Source: Nitrincola tapanii (GTDB taxonomy: Bacteria > Pseudomonadota > Gammaproteobacteria > Pseudomonadales > Balneatricaceae). From it: DNA of 64,000 bases. The position numbers and the translations under genes were made by a program. The stretch is taken from positions 434,001-498,000 of the forward strand of contig NZ_SMRS01000001.1 of NCBI RefSeq assembly GCF_008368715.1, given 5' to 3'. Below, piece by piece: positions 1-9,653 of this stretch (position 1 is its first letter; each line of letters opens with the position of its first letter). The notes beneath the pieces are model-generated. The model was not told the DNA's origin, did no database searches, and was given only the letters and a program-made list of their open reading frames with translations.

Positions 1-243
1 GGCCAGTGCCGCAACGGCTTTGCCGCTTAAATTCATAAAGGTGCTGGGAATAAGAAGATGTATGGCTTGCCCTTCGATCAGGGTTTTGCCATAGAGGCCG
101 TGAAAGCGAGGATCGGCCTTTAAGGAGAGATGCTGGTGGGCAGCAAGCTGCGCCACCAGATCTTCACCGGCATTGTGTCGGGTGTGGGCATATTGGCTGC
201 CGGGGTTGCCGAGGCCAACAATGAGCTGAATCCGATCGTTCAT
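1..243 (-). CDS. pth: Peptidyl-tRNA hydrolase, 5' part only (cut by window edge)
   Basis: Pth cleaves the ester bond of peptidyl-tRNA released from stalled ribosomes and recycles the tRNA in the cytoplasm. About 80 N-terminal residues are visible, beginning MNDRIQLIVGLGNPG. They include the family's N-terminal GLGNPG loop, the RHNAG stretch with the expected catalytic His, and FMNLSGKAV. The C-terminal part lies to the left of the window. The ATG at 243 is 24 bases downstream of the rplY stop, so the two genes are probably cotranscribed (prs/rplY/pth order as in Pseudomonas). Partial only because of the window boundary; no sign of damage. Confidence 0.95.
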   Translation of the reverse strand, partial: MNDRIQLIVGLGNPGSQYAHTRHNAGEDLVAQLAAHQHLSLKADPRFHGLYGKTLIEGQAIHLLIPSTFMNLSGKAVAALA

Positions 244-267
244 GCCGGTTTAAGAAGTTCGTGAAAC

Positions 268-852
268 TTACTTCTTAGCACCGCGTGGAGCGTAGCAGTA
301 ACCGATACCCTGATCGTGATCTTCACCACGACGCAGTGCAACGATTTCAACGCCTTCTGGCAGAACGATGTCTGACAAGTGAGCGATCTGGCCGAGTTCG
401 ATCTTCGACAGATCAACATTCAGCATTTCAGGCAGATCTTTTGGCAGACACAGGACTTCAGCGGTTGAGGCTTCAGCAGCAAACTTCGCAGCAGCTTTAG
501 ATGCAGCAGATTTTTCGAAGTTGATGAAGTTCAGAGGTACCTGAATCTTGATCTTTTTGCTCTCATCGATGCGCTGGAAGTCAGCGTGCAGAACCACAGG
601 CTTCGCTGGGTGACGCTGCAGATCCTTGATGATAACAGGAGTCAGAGTGCCTTCCAGGTCGATGCTCAGGATAGACGAATAGAAGCCGTCTTCCAGCAGC
701 ATGCGGTACAGATCTTTACCGATGACAGAGATGGCTTTAGGTGCTTCAGTACCGTAGATGATACCTGGAACCAGGCCCTGATGACGCAGGCGGCGGCTCG
801 CACCTTTCCCCTGATCTTCACGGCTAACAGCATGAACAACAAACTTAGACAT
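268..852 (-). CDS. rplY: 50S ribosomal protein L25 (CTC/TL5-type, long form)
   Basis: L25 binds 5S rRNA in the large ribosomal subunit. The 194-residue product is the long CTC/TL5 form, with an N-terminal 5S-binding domain (about residues 1-95, with the GKGASRRLR and VPGIIYG motifs) and a C-terminal beta domain (ending around GVEIVALRRGEDHD). Enteric L25 has only the first domain. The ATG at 852 is preceded on the minus strand by AAGGG about eight bases upstream. It lies between pth and prs, with a terminator-like hairpin separating it from prs. Confidence 0.95.
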   Translation of the reverse strand: MSKFVVHAVSREDQGKGASRRLRHQGLVPGIIYGTEAPKAISVIGKDLYRMLLEDGFYSSILSIDLEGTLTPVIIKDLQRHPAKPVVLHADFQRIDESKKIKIQVPLNFINFEKSAASKAAAKFAAEASTAEVLCLPKDLPEMLNVDLSKIELGQIAHLSDIVLPEGVEIVALRRGEDHDQGIGYCYAPRGAKK

Positions 853-873
853 GGGTTTTTCCCTTATAAATTA

Positions 874-910
874 AAAACTGCAAATCCCGCGACCAGGTAT
901 TTGCAGTTTT
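874..910 (-). terminator. Rho-independent terminator/attenuator between prs and rplY
   Basis: A 12-bp inverted repeat (AAAACTGCAAAT at 874-885, ATTTGCAGTTTT at 899-910) with a 13-base loop. On the minus strand it is followed by TTTTTAATTT, so it should end or attenuate the prs transcript before rplY. Confidence 0.75.
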
Positions 911-948
911 GTTGTGATGCCCGGCTGGGCAGAATCAGGCCTGTTTCC

Positions 949-1890
949 TTAACGGAACATGGCGCTGATGGATTCTTCGTTGCAAACGCGGCGTACCGCC
1001 TCTGCCAACATAGGTGCCAGCGTTAACTGGCGAATTTTTGCACACTTCATTGCTTCAGGCGACAGCGGAATCGTGTCAGTCACGACCAGCTCATCCAGTT
1101 CAGAGTTGCTGATGTTGCTGATGGCTGGGCCAGAAAGTACAGCGTGTGTGACATAAGAAACAACGCGCGCGGCGCCTTTCTCTTTTAGAGCGCGTGCGGC
1201 TTTGCAGAGCGTGCCAGCAGTATCGCACATGTCATCGACCAGGATGCAGGTACGTCCCGCGACATCCCCGATGATGTTCATCACTTGAGATTCATTTGCA
1301 CGCTCGCGGCGTTTGTCGATGATCGCCAGATCACAATCCAGCTGTTTAGCCACCGCACGCGCACGGACTACACCACCGACATCGGGTGAAACCACCATGA
1401 TGTTGTCGTAGTGCTGATCCATAATATCGTCGAGCAGAACCGGAGAGCCGTAAACGTTATCAACCGGAATGTCAAAGAAACCCTGGATCTGATCGGCATG
1501 TAAATCTACGGTTAGTACACGATCGACGCCGGCGCTGGTCATCATGGTCGCAACCACTTTAGCGCTGATCGGAACACGTGTTGAGCGTGGACGACGATCC
1601 TGGCGAGCATAACCAAAATAGGGAACAACAGCGGTGATGCGCGTTGCAGAGGCACGACGTATCGCATCCACAAACACGATCAGTTCCATCAGGTTATCAT
1701 TGGTGGGGGCACAGGTCGATTGGATGATAAAAACGTCTTTACCACGAACGTTTTCTTGAATTTCGACGCTGACTTCACCGTCGCTGAAACGACCGACAGA
1801 GGCTTTTCCCATAGGGATGTCGAGGCGTTCTACCACCTTTTTTGCCAGTTCAGGGTTGGCATTGCCGGTGAAGATCATCATGCTGGACAT
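949..1890 (-). CDS. prs: Ribose-phosphate pyrophosphokinase (PRPP synthetase)
   Basis: Makes 5-phosphoribosyl-1-pyrophosphate from ribose 5-phosphate and ATP for nucleotide, His, Trp and NAD synthesis. The protein has the [28 protein letters not shown] and PRPP-binding [15 protein letters not shown] motifs, and ends [10 protein letters not shown] like other bacterial Prs. I chose the ATG at 1890 ([10 protein letters not shown], 313 aa, close to the usual 315) because AAAGG lies just upstream and the alignment to known Prs starts there. The longer frame to 1950/1956 would start with ATG or TTG butting onto the tRNA 3' end, without a ribosome-binding site. It sits downstream of tRNA-Gln and lolB. 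Confidence 0.96.
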   Translation of the reverse strand: MSSMMIFTGNANPELAKKVVERLDIPMGKASVGRFSDGEVSVEIQENVRGKDVFIIQSTCAPTNDNLMELIVFVDAIRRASATRITAVVPYFGYARQDRRPRSTRVPISAKVVATMMTSAGVDRVLTVDLHADQIQGFFDIPVDNVYGSPVLLDDIMDQHYDNIMVVSPDVGGVVRARAVAKQLDCDLAIIDKRRERANESQVMNIIGDVAGRTCILVDDMCDTAGTLCKAARALKEKGAARVVSYVTHAVLSGPAISNISNSELDELVVTDTIPLSPEAMKCAKIRQLTLAPMLAEAVRRVCNEESISAMFR

Positions 1891-1956
1891 GCGCTTTACC
1901 TTTTCGATCGTTTCAGTATGGATTGAGGGAGCAGAGAGGATCTCAGTCATATTCAA

Positions 1957-2032
1957 TGGCTGGGGTAGGAGGACTCGAACCTCCGGATGCTGGAATCAGA
2001 ATCCAGTGCCTTACCAACTTGGCGATACCCCA
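1957..2032 (-). tRNA. tRNA-Gln (anticodon CTG)
   Basis: 76 bases including an encoded CCA. The acceptor stem is TGGGGTA with its complement TACCCCA, the T loop is GGTTCGAGTCC, and the anticodon stem CTGGA/TCCAG encloses loop TTCTGAT, giving anticodon CUG (reads CAG). The sequence closely resembles enteric glnV-type tRNAs. It lies between lolB and prs, the same place as in Pseudomonas, and is probably processed from the lolB-prs transcript. Confidence 0.95.
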
Positions 2033-2176
2033 GTAATCTCCTGTTAAGCAGAGAACTGCCTGGTTAGGAAGGCGCGTATTCTCCACAAAAATTGATCGGA
2101 AATCAACCCTGATACTGCCTTTAGGCTCCGGTTGAGTGCGGTTTAGAGGCCTGCTGCCTGCACACCTTGTCAGGGG

Positions 2177-2761
2177 TTACGGCAGCCGCCAACGGTGTAT
2201 CGCCAGCGTGACCTGTAAACTCTCGCGCTGCATACGTAAACGTCCTGGTAAAATCAAACCTTGCTCGGTTTGTTGATAACGCTGTATCTGGATTTGCCAA
2301 CCGGCTTGATGAAACGCATAACCTTGATCCATCACCACTTCTTGGAAGGGGAAAAAGGGGTCGGGAACACCACGTATCCACCAGTTGGCATGACTGACCG
2401 GTAGGCTCCAGCCGAGCACTCCCTGCATTAAGGCTTCGGGAGAGCGTGCGACATAACGATCGTCTTCCCCGGCAACCGTCATTTCGACCTGTCCAGGGCG
2501 TCCTTCTAAGCGCGCTACACCTTGGTTAAACGGGCCTGCGGTTAGATTGATCAGATAGGCCGTGTCCTTTTGTTGCCACTGAATGCTGGCCGATTCTGAT
2601 TTGTCGGCTTGGCGGATATTAATGCGTCCTTCTAGCTGCCAATCTTTGAGGAGCCGTGCTTGGCGTTGATCCTGATTTTCCGGAAGAGGGGCTTCTGTGC
2701 GCAGGCTGCTACAACCTGCCAGCAGGAGCATGAATCCGACGAGGAGCAAAAAACGCAGCAT
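2177..2761 (-). CDS. lolB: Outer-membrane lipoprotein receptor LolB
   Basis: LolB accepts lipoproteins from the periplasmic carrier LolA and inserts them in the outer membrane. The product is 194 aa, the usual length. It has a lipoprotein signal with lipobox LLAGC (Cys17) and a core containing DWQLEGRINIR and ASIQWQQ, as in the family. The start codon overlaps the stop of the upstream TPR lipoprotein gene (TAATG), indicating translational coupling. In related genomes ispE follows directly. Here only 144 bases without a coding frame separate the lolB stop from tRNA-Gln. Confidence 0.93.
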   Translation of the reverse strand: MLRFLLLVGFMLLLAGCSSLRTEAPLPENQDQRQARLLKDWQLEGRINIRQADKSESASIQWQQKDTAYLINLTAGPFNQGVARLEGRPGQVEMTVAGEDDRYVARSPEALMQGVLGWSLPVSHANWWIRGVPDPFFPFQEVVMDQGYAFHQAGWQIQIQRYQQTEQGLILPGRLRMQRESLQVTLAIHRWRLP

Positions 2762-4491
2762 TAGGGCTGACCTCGGTGTAAGCGTTGAACCATATCGAGC
2801 AGATGACGATCTTCCGGATGCTCGGCCAATTCTTGTGTGAGTAAGCTTAAAGCATCTTCTTTACGTCCAAGACTATAGAGCACCTCAATCAGATGCGCAG
2901 AGACTTCTGGATCTGGGTAGAGTGCATAGGCGCGTTCTAAGAAAAACAGCGCTTTTTCAGCGCGCCCCATCTTGAAAAGTACCCAACCCATAGAGTCGAG
3001 AATCGCGGGGTCCTCGGGTTCTTGTTCTAGGGCACGGCTGATTAAGGCATGTGCCTCTTCATAGTCCTGAGTGTAGACAGTCAGGGTATAGCCAAGGGCG
3101 TTTTGCAAGAGCGCACTGTCGGGTTCGAGAGCAATAGCACGGCGCAGATCACGCAGCATGCGCTCGGGCTGCTCGGGTTCGTAGCTGAGTGCGCGTGCGT
3201 AGAGTAAACGGGTGTTGTTGGGACGCGTTTTTAATGCTTCGCTGAGAACGGCTTGTGTCTCTTTCTTCAGGTTTTGTTTGCGTAACCACTCTGCCAGCAT
3301 CAGGGTCAACTCAACGCTCTGCTCAGGCTGGCGTAAACTGGCCTGACGCATCAGGCTTTCAACTTGTTCGCGATGTTCGGCTTGGTTAAAGAGCTCTAAT
3401 AAGCGTGCTTGTGCCTGCAGGAAGGTGGCACCTTGGTCAACCGCCTGATAGTGCCCAATGGCAATTTCTCTCTGCCCTTGCAGTTGTGCGATATGGCCAA
3501 GATAAAATTCGAGGTCACGGTTCTCAGGCATTTGGCGCTGTAGGCGTTGTAACCATTCTCGGCTGGTATCTAAGCGCTGATGATCGAGCAGGAGCAGGGC
3601 AAAATAGAGCTGCAGTTGTGGTTCATGGGCAGCACGTTGCAGCAGTTGTTGAATGCTGCGTTCGGCACGTGAGTATTCGCCCAGCTCAAGCAGGGTGCGT
3701 GCATACTGAATCTGTAGAGGCTGTTGCTCTGGGTGGCGCGCAACGGCGCGACTGAGCAGATCGAGAGCTTCGTTATTGCGGCCAAGTTGTAACAGAATGT
3801 CGGATTTTTGCAAAACCAGCTGGGGCTGGTAGGGCTGCTGCCGCAGGCCTAGATCAAACATCTGCAGTGCCAGTTCGGGTTCGTTCAGACGCAGATACAA
3901 CAAGCCTCGGGCTAAAAAGAGATCCAAGCGCTCAGGCTGCACTGCGCTGATTTCATTCAGCAGAGTCAGATATTGTGATGCCACCTCTACAGAGAGGGCC
4001 TCGCTTTGGCTGCTGATCAACAACAGAGCATCGGCCTCACCTTCTTCGTCCATTAACAGATCGCGTAAAAGCGGAAGTGCTTCACTAAAACGTTGCTGAT
4101 GCAAAAGAATGCTGGCGACTAAGCGTCGAGGTTCAGCGGCTTGCGGGTCGGCTAGAGACCAGATCTGCGCTGCTTCTAACACAGCGGAACTGTCACGCAT
4201 GAATTGGGCAATGCGGGTTGCACGTTCTGCCACCGCGACATCACGCGTAAGGCTGGCTTGGAAGAGATATTTTTCCAAAGCCTCATCAAATAAGCCACGA
4301 TGCCCTGCAATCTCAGCGCTTAATAGATCAAATAGGGATTCCCGATTCAGTTGTCCGGGCAGGTATTCAATCGCAGGTAAGGGGTGTTCGCTGAGTGTCC
4401 ACTCAGGTGGGGAATTCATCGTTTGTGGGGCGGTGGCACAGCCCGTTAGGAAAAGGCCGCAGCTGATCGCCAGGGCGACAAACTTATTCAT
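2761..4491 (-). CDS. TPR-repeat lipoprotein upstream of lolB
   Basis: A 576-residue lipoprotein: signal MNKFVALAISCGLFLTGC with the lipidated Cys at 18, then many tandem tetratricopeptide repeats through the rest of the chain (for example the segment around ALGYTLTVYTQDYEEAHALI and the following DSMGWVLFKMGRAEKALFF). TPR proteins are protein-binding scaffolds, here presumably at the inner face of the outer membrane. Pseudomonas carries an equivalent TPR gene between lolB and hemA, so it belongs to this conserved block. Its precise role is not known to me; involvement in envelope assembly is inferred from the lolB neighbour. It is divergent from hemA, with about 175 bases in between. Confidence 0.85.
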   Translation of the reverse strand: MNKFVALAISCGLFLTGCATAPQTMNSPPEWTLSEHPLPAIEYLPGQLNRESLFDLLSAEIAGHRGLFDEALEKYLFQASLTRDVAVAERATRIAQFMRDSSAVLEAAQIWSLADPQAAEPRRLVASILLHQQRFSEALPLLRDLLMDEEGEADALLLISSQSEALSVEVASQYLTLLNEISAVQPERLDLFLARGLLYLRLNEPELALQMFDLGLRQQPYQPQLVLQKSDILLQLGRNNEALDLLSRAVARHPEQQPLQIQYARTLLELGEYSRAERSIQQLLQRAAHEPQLQLYFALLLLDHQRLDTSREWLQRLQRQMPENRDLEFYLGHIAQLQGQREIAIGHYQAVDQGATFLQAQARLLELFNQAEHREQVESLMRQASLRQPEQSVELTLMLAEWLRKQNLKKETQAVLSEALKTRPNNTRLLYARALSYEPEQPERMLRDLRRAIALEPDSALLQNALGYTLTVYTQDYEEAHALISRALEQEPEDPAILDSMGWVLFKMGRAEKALFFLERAYALYPDPEVSAHLIEVLYSLGRKEDALSLLTQELAEHPEDRHLLDMVQRLHRGQP

Positions 4492-4667
4492 CAGTAGGGA
4501 GGATCCTATACGCCGGATTATAGTGCCACTATAGAGTAACTCTCAGGCTTTTGTCGATTATCCCTCACTCTACGAGGTACCTGTCCAGATGGATGACTTA
4601 ATCCGCGCAGTTGAAAGGTGTATGATTAGCCGCTTATTTCAGTTAGACGGCGTAGTGTAACGTTTCT

Positions 4668-5942
4668 ATGGCATTGCTGGCGTTAGGTATCAATCATAAA
4701 ACCGCTCCGGTTGAGGTGCGCGAACGCGTGGCTTTTGCACCGGAAAAGCTGGCGGACGCCATGCGGCAAGCGCAGATCTATGCGGATTTGCAAGAAATTG
4801 CCATTCTTTCTACCTGTAATCGTACTGAGCTTTATTGTTCTGCTAACAGTGAAGATAAAGAGCAATTGCTGCAATGGTTAGGGCAGTACCATCAGCTCGA
4901 TCCTCACCTTCTCGCCCCGTGCAGCTACTTGTACGAAGAGGAGGCTGCCGTGCGTCACATGATGCGGGTGGCCTGCGGTCTGGACTCTCTGGTGTTAGGG
5001 GAGCCACAGATATTAGGGCAGCTCAAGTCAGCCTATAGCCTGTCGCAAGAGGCCGGTGTTTTAGGCGCAGAGTTGGGGCGCTGGTTTCGCCACACTTTTA
5101 ATGTGGCCAAAAAGGTCCGTACCCATACCGCCATTGGCCAAAATCCGGTGTCTGTGGCCTACGCGGCGGTGAGTATGGCGCAGCATATCTTTGCTGATCT
5201 ACGCCAGAGCCGCGCCTTGTTGATTGGCGCCGGTGAGACCATCGAATTGGTGGCACGCCATCTGCACCGTGCTGGCGTGCGTGAGATGACGGTGGCCAAT
5301 CGTACACTCGGGCGTGCTTTGGAGTTGGCACAGGAGTTTTCCGGTCGTGCGATTGCTCTGGGTGATATCCCAGAGGTCTTGCCGAAGATTGATATCGTCA
5401 TCTCATCCACCGCCAGTCAACTCCCCATTCTGGGTAAAGGCGCGGTGGAAAGCGCGTTAAAAAAACGCCGTCATCAACCTATGTTTATGGTTGATATCGC
5501 CGTTCCTCGTGATATTGAAGCTCAGGTGGGAGAGCTGGATGATGTCTATCTCTACACCGTGGATGATCTTAAGGATGTGATCGAAGAAAATCAGCGTGGT
5601 CGTGAAACGGCAGCTCAAGAAGCTGAGACGCTCATCGAAGCGGGGACGCATGAGTTTATGCGCCAGCTACGGGAGCTGGATGCTGTGGACACGCTCACGG
5701 CCTTGCGTCAGCAGGGGCAGGTGATCTGTGACGAGATGCTGGAGAAGGCCTTGCGGCAACTACAAAGCGGTAAGCCGGCTGAAGAGGTGATGTCGATTTT
5801 AGCGCGTGGTCTCACCAACAAACTGCTTCACTCTCCGACGGTCCAGCTGCGTGAAGCGTCCGCAGCCGGGCGTAAAGACCTCAATCGCCTTGTGATCGAG
5901 CTGTTTCAATTACCGGATCAAGACGTCAGCAATTCAGGCTGA
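4668..5942 (+). CDS. hemA: Glutamyl-tRNA reductase
   Basis: Catalyses the NADPH-dependent reduction of glutamyl-tRNA(Glu) to glutamate-1-semialdehyde, the first committed step of C5-pathway tetrapyrrole synthesis. The 424-residue product has the usual length. It carries the catalytic Cys50 in STCNRTE, the [15 protein letters not shown] block, the NADP site [13 protein letters not shown] and the C-terminal dimerisation helices. It heads the tight plus-strand run hemA-prfA-prmC-moeB, the order known from Pseudomonas. An N-terminal Lys pair used for regulated proteolysis in enterics is not present (the start is [14 protein letters not shown]). Confidence 0.97.
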   Translation: MALLALGINHKTAPVEVRERVAFAPEKLADAMRQAQIYADLQEIAILSTCNRTELYCSANSEDKEQLLQWLGQYHQLDPHLLAPCSYLYEEEAAVRHMMRVACGLDSLVLGEPQILGQLKSAYSLSQEAGVLGAELGRWFRHTFNVAKKVRTHTAIGQNPVSVAYAAVSMAQHIFADLRQSRALLIGAGETIELVARHLHRAGVREMTVANRTLGRALELAQEFSGRAIALGDIPEVLPKIDIVISSTASQLPILGKGAVESALKKRRHQPMFMVDIAVPRDIEAQVGELDDVYLYTVDDLKDVIEENQRGRETAAQEAETLIEAGTHEFMRQLRELDAVDTLTALRQQGQVICDEMLEKALRQLQSGKPAEEVMSILARGLTNKLLHSPTVQLREASAAGRKDLNRLVIELFQLPDQDVSNSG

Positions 5943-5958
5943 TAGGACATTCAAAACA

Positions 5959-7053
5959 ATGAAAACCCGTTTGCGTGATCGCTTAGAACACCTTTCTGAC
6001 CGCTTTGCTGAATTGGCTGCTCTGCTGAGTGAAGCTGAAGTCATTGCGGATCAGAATCGCTTTCGTGCTTACTCTGTTGAGTATGCGGAATTGGAACCTC
6101 TGGTGCAGGAGTTTCATGCTTATCAACAAGCCGAGGAAGATTGGCAAGCGGCTCAGTTGTTAAGCGCGGATGCGGATGCCGAAATGCGCGATTTGGCACA
6201 AGAGGAGATGGTTGCGGCCGAGGCAGAGATCGCACGTTTACAAGCCTCCTTGCAACTCTTGCTTTTACCCAAGGATCCGAATGATCGACGCAACGTCTTT
6301 CTAGAGGTGCGAGCGGGAACCGGTGGAGATGAAGCGGCGATTTTTGCCGGTGATCTTTTCCGTATGTACTCCCGTTATGCAGAACTGAAAGGTTGGCGTG
6401 TTGAGGTGATCAGTGCCAATGAGGGTGAGCATGGTGGCTTTAAAGAGATCATTTCACGCATTGCCGGTGATGAAGTCTATGCGCATCTGAAATTTGAATC
6501 GGGCGCTCACCGGGTTCAGCGGGTTCCAGAAACTGAGTCGCAAGGGCGTATTCACACCTCTGCCTGTACGGTGGCGATCCTGCCTGAGTTAGATGAAAGT
6601 GCTGAGGTGGCCATCAATAAAGCGGATCTGCGTATTGATACCTATCGCGCCTCGGGTGCTGGTGGGCAGCACGTCAATAAAACAGATTCGGCAATACGGA
6701 TCACTCACCTGCCTAGTGGATTGGTGGTGGAGTGTCAGGAGGAGCGCTCCCAGCATAAGAACCGGGCGAAAGCGATGGCGCTACTGGTTTCACGTTTACA
6801 GCAAGCTGAGCAGGAGCGGATTCAGTCGGCTCAAGCCAGTACCCGTAAATCCTTGGTGGGCAGCGGTGATCGTTCTGAGCGTATTCGCACCTATAATTTT
6901 CCCCAAGGCCGCGTGACAGATCATCGTATCAACCTCACCCTGTATAAACTCACCGAGGTGATGCAAGGGGATTTGGATGCGGTCATTCTGCCTCTGCGAC
7001 AGGAGTATCAGGCTGAACAACTGGGTGCGCTGAGTGATGAGAGTGACGCATGA
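5959..7053 (+). CDS. prfA: Peptide chain release factor 1
   Basis: Recognises UAA/UAG and triggers peptide release on the ribosome. 364 aa. The codon-recognition PxT motif is present as PET in the stretch [16 protein letters not shown], and the catalytic GGQ loop in [16 protein letters not shown]; its Gln is the substrate of PrmC, encoded next. Starts 16 bases after hemA, and its stop overlaps the prmC start (ATGA). Confidence 0.97.
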   Translation: MKTRLRDRLEHLSDRFAELAALLSEAEVIADQNRFRAYSVEYAELEPLVQEFHAYQQAEEDWQAAQLLSADADAEMRDLAQEEMVAAEAEIARLQASLQLLLLPKDPNDRRNVFLEVRAGTGGDEAAIFAGDLFRMYSRYAELKGWRVEVISANEGEHGGFKEIISRIAGDEVYAHLKFESGAHRVQRVPETESQGRIHTSACTVAILPELDESAEVAINKADLRIDTYRASGAGGQHVNKTDSAIRITHLPSGLVVECQEERSQHKNRAKAMALLVSRLQQAEQERIQSAQASTRKSLVGSGDRSERIRTYNFPQGRVTDHRINLTLYKLTEVMQGDLDAVILPLRQEYQAEQLGALSDESDA

Positions 7054-7880
7054 CGCTTGCGGAAGCCTTAGCGCTGAGTGCAACGCTGGAAACCTCGGAA
7101 TCTCCACGTTTAGATGCGGAGCTCTTGCTCAGTGCGGTGTTAGAGCAAGAACGCAGTTATCTCTTTACCTGGCCAGAACGGGTGTTAACGCCGGCCCAGA
7201 TTCAGGCCTATCAACAGCTTTTGTGCAGGCGGCAAGCGGGAGAGCCCATCGCTTACCTGTTAGGTAAAGCCTCCTTCTGGACGCTGGACTTGGAAGTCTC
7301 GTCGGCCACTCTGATCCCGCGTCCCGATACAGAAACACTGGTTGAGTGGGTATTGGCGCATTATGATGCGCGCCCCTATCGTGTTGCGGATTTGGGGACA
7401 GGTACGGGCGCGATTGCCTTAGCGCTTGCCAGCGAGCGCCCGAGCTGGTCCTTGTGCGCCAGCGATCGAATTCCCGAAGCCTTGGCGCTGGCGCAGCGTA
7501 ATGCCGAACGTTTGCAGCTCACGCAGCAGATCGAATTTTGCTTGGGCTCCTGGTGTCAGGCCTTAACAGGAAAGTTTGATCTGATTTTGAGTAATCCCCC
7601 CTATATAGATGCCGAAGATCCGCATTTACAGCAGGGGGATGTACGTTTTGAACCTCTGTCGGCACTTGTGGCACCGGAACAGGGATTGGCGGATATTCGT
7701 GAACTGGCTGAGCAAGCACCTGAGTATTTACGACCCGGAGGACGGTTGCTGCTTGAGCATGGCTGGCAGCAGGCTGCTCAAGTGCGAACACTTTTGTTGG
7801 CTTTGGGTTATCAGGAAGTCTTTAGTGCGCAAGACTGGGCGGGTCGAGAGCGTATCAGTGGAGGGCTTTATGCGGGATGA
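7050..7880 (+). CDS. prmC: Release-factor glutamine N5-methyltransferase
   Basis: Methylates the GGQ glutamine of RF1 and RF2 with S-adenosylmethionine. 276 aa with an N-terminal helical substrate-binding domain (about 1-85), the SAM motif [14 protein letters not shown] and the NPPY catalytic motif in [10 protein letters not shown]. The start overlaps prfA by four bases and the end overlaps moeB by eleven, so the three genes are translationally coupled. Confidence 0.96.
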   Translation: MTLAEALALSATLETSESPRLDAELLLSAVLEQERSYLFTWPERVLTPAQIQAYQQLLCRRQAGEPIAYLLGKASFWTLDLEVSSATLIPRPDTETLVEWVLAHYDARPYRVADLGTGTGAIALALASERPSWSLCASDRIPEALALAQRNAERLQLTQQIEFCLGSWCQALTGKFDLILSNPPYIDAEDPHLQQGDVRFEPLSALVAPEQGLADIRELAEQAPEYLRPGGRLLLEHGWQQAAQVRTLLLALGYQEVFSAQDWAGRERISGGLYAG

Positions 7881-8667
7881 AGAGTTATTGCGTTACAGTC
7901 GTCACCTCCTTTTGCCCGAAATGGATGTGGAAGGTCAGGAACGCTTGCTGGCCAGCCGCGTGCTGATTTTGGGCTTGGGTGGTCTGGGGAGCCCCGTTGC
8001 ACTTTATCTCGCGGCCGCAGGTGTCGGCCAGCTCTGGTTAGCCGATGATGATGTTGTGGATTTAAGTAATTTGCAGCGGCAAATTCTACACACAGCGCAG
8101 CGTATCGGGGAAAGCAAGGTGGATTCTGCGATGCAGAGTCTGCAGGCGTTAAACCCAGGAGTGACTTTACATCCGCTGCGTGAGCGTTTGGATGAAGCGC
8201 GTCTGCAGCAGCTGTTGCAGAATCTGGATCTGGTGGTGGATTGTACCGATAACTTTGCCATCCGCTTTGCGCTGAATCGAGCCTGTGCCCAAGCGCAAGT
8301 ACCTTGGGTGTCGGGTGCCGCCATTGGTTTGAATGGCCAGGTCAGTGTTTACGATTTCCGTCAGGCGCATACACCCTGTTATCAATGCTTATATCCAGAA
8401 GGCGATGATCAAGCGATGACCTGTTCTGAGTCGGGAGTCCTAGCGCCTCTGGTGGGCGTGATAGGAACCGTGCAAGCCTTGGAAGCGGTGAAGCTTCTAG
8501 CCGGTATTGGCGAGAGCTTGGCTGGACGCTTACTTCTCCTGGAAGGGGCGAGTCTACGTTGGCGGGAAATGACGCTACGTCAAGATCCGGCTTGCCCGGT
8601 TTGCCTTCAGCGCCAGCAAGGCAAACTGGCTGAGACTGAGTACTCGGGTGGATTAAACGATGTCTAA
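7870..8667 (+). CDS. moeB: MoeB/ThiF/HesA-family adenylyltransferase
   Basis: E1-like enzyme that adenylates the C-terminal Gly-Gly of a sulfur-carrier protein (MoaD or ThiS). 265 aa: nucleotide-binding loop GLGGLGSPVALYLAAAGVG, adenylation motif DLSNLQRQ, and two Zn-binding CxxC pairs (CYQC and CPVC). The position behind prmC matches moeB in Pseudomonas, which favours the molybdopterin assignment over ThiF. I chose ATG 7870 ([16 protein letters not shown]), the family start, which overlaps the prmC end. A longer upstream frame back to 7609 is out-of-frame prmC sequence. The 3' end overlaps the convergent transporter gene by 15 bases. Confidence 0.92.
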   Translation: MRDEELLRYSRHLLLPEMDVEGQERLLASRVLILGLGGLGSPVALYLAAAGVGQLWLADDDVVDLSNLQRQILHTAQRIGESKVDSAMQSLQALNPGVTLHPLRERLDEARLQQLLQNLDLVVDCTDNFAIRFALNRACAQAQVPWVSGAAIGLNGQVSVYDFRQAHTPCYQCLYPEGDDQAMTCSESGVLAPLVGVIGTVQALEAVKLLAGIGESLAGRLLLLEGASLRWREMTLRQDPACPVCLQRQQGKLAETEYSGGLNDV

Positions 8668-9609
8668 AAGGCGCATTAGATAGATCCCGGAACTGAGGGT
8701 GAGGACAGAGCCGAGTGTAGTGGTCAGGACGATGTTGGCGGCAAGCGCGGCATTCCCTCCCATCGACTTGGCCATCACAAAACTCGCTGCCGCCGTGGGG
8801 CAAGCAAATAGCACCATCATCACCGTCAATTCTTGTCCTCTAAAACCACTCAACCAAGCACCTAGCGTTAGGAGCACCGGCATAAACACCAGTTTTGTGC
8901 TGGTCGCCCAGAAAGCCTGTCCGGAGGTGTCCTGTAAGCTTTTCAGATTCAATGTGCCGCCAATCGCGAGGAGGGCTAAAGGCAGGGTGAGGTTGGCAAA
9001 ATAGCGGCCAGTCGTTGAAACAACTTCGGGTAAAGGAATGCTGAGATAAGACAGGGGTAGGGCTAGGAGGACGGATAAAATTAAAGGGTTTTTGAAAATC
9101 TCCAACAGCGTTGAACCCAGGCTGACCGCTTGCTGGCTGCGCATCGGTAGTGTTAAACAGATGATCGCGAGCGTGTTATAGAGAGGGATCACCAAGGCCA
9201 GTAACAAGGATGCCTGAGCAAGACCGGATTGACCGTAGAGGTTAAAACTGACGGCTAAACCAATAATGCCATAGTTGCTCCGAAAAGCACCTTGAATAAA
9301 CACGCCTAAATCTTCGGCGGCTTTGATCCAGCGCGCAGCCAATACCCAAATCAGTAGATAAATCACCAGAGTGCCGATCACCACATAGATTAGCTGCCCT
9401 GGATTAAAGACGGCATGAAAATCCATCTGGGCAATCGACATGAACACCAGTGCCGGTAGGGTGATGGTGAATACCAGCTTGGAGCTCACATTCACGAAAT
9501 TTTGATCGATTAATCCTAGACGTTTGAGTAGATAACCCAAAAAGACAATAAAAAAAATTGGGGTGACAATGTTGGCAGTGAAGGCCAGAGTGTCGAGATA
9601 GAGGTTCAA
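8653..9609 (-). CDS. AEC-family (auxin efflux carrier type) permease
   Basis: A hydrophobic protein of about 318 aa with roughly ten predicted membrane segments in two halves, typical of the AEC family (for example FFIVFLGYLLKRLGLID near the N-terminus and FACPTAAASFVMAKSMGG near the C-terminus). Members export malonate, malate or other organic anions; the substrate cannot be told from sequence. I prefer a TTG start at 9609 (NLYLDTLAF...) because GAGGAG lies about seven bases upstream; the ATG at 9630 has no good ribosome-binding site. Its end overlaps moeB convergently. Confidence 0.85.
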   Translation of the reverse strand: MNLYLDTLAFTANIVTPIFFIVFLGYLLKRLGLIDQNFVNVSSKLVFTITLPALVFMSIAQMDFHAVFNPGQLIYVVIGTLVIYLLIWVLAARWIKAAEDLGVFIQGAFRSNYGIIGLAVSFNLYGQSGLAQASLLLALVIPLYNTLAIICLTLPMRSQQAVSLGSTLLEIFKNPLILSVLLALPLSYLSIPLPEVVSTTGRYFANLTLPLALLAIGGTLNLKSLQDTSGQAFWATSTKLVFMPVLLTLGAWLSGFRGQELTVMMVLFACPTAAASFVMAKSMGGNAALAANIVLTTTLGSVLTLSSGIYLMRLLDIV

Positions 9610-9653
9610 GGTGCCGCTCCTCGGTGGCATATCCAGAGGAGAGGCAGCATACG

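Noticed and set aside
949-1956. Longer prs from TTG 1956 or ATG 1950
   Set aside because: That start would abut the tRNA 3' end without a ribosome-binding site and adds about 20 residues not found in PRPP synthetases.
7609-8667. N-terminally extended moeB (352 codons)
   Set aside because: The first 87 codons are out-of-frame prmC sequence; the MoeB family starts at ATG 7870.
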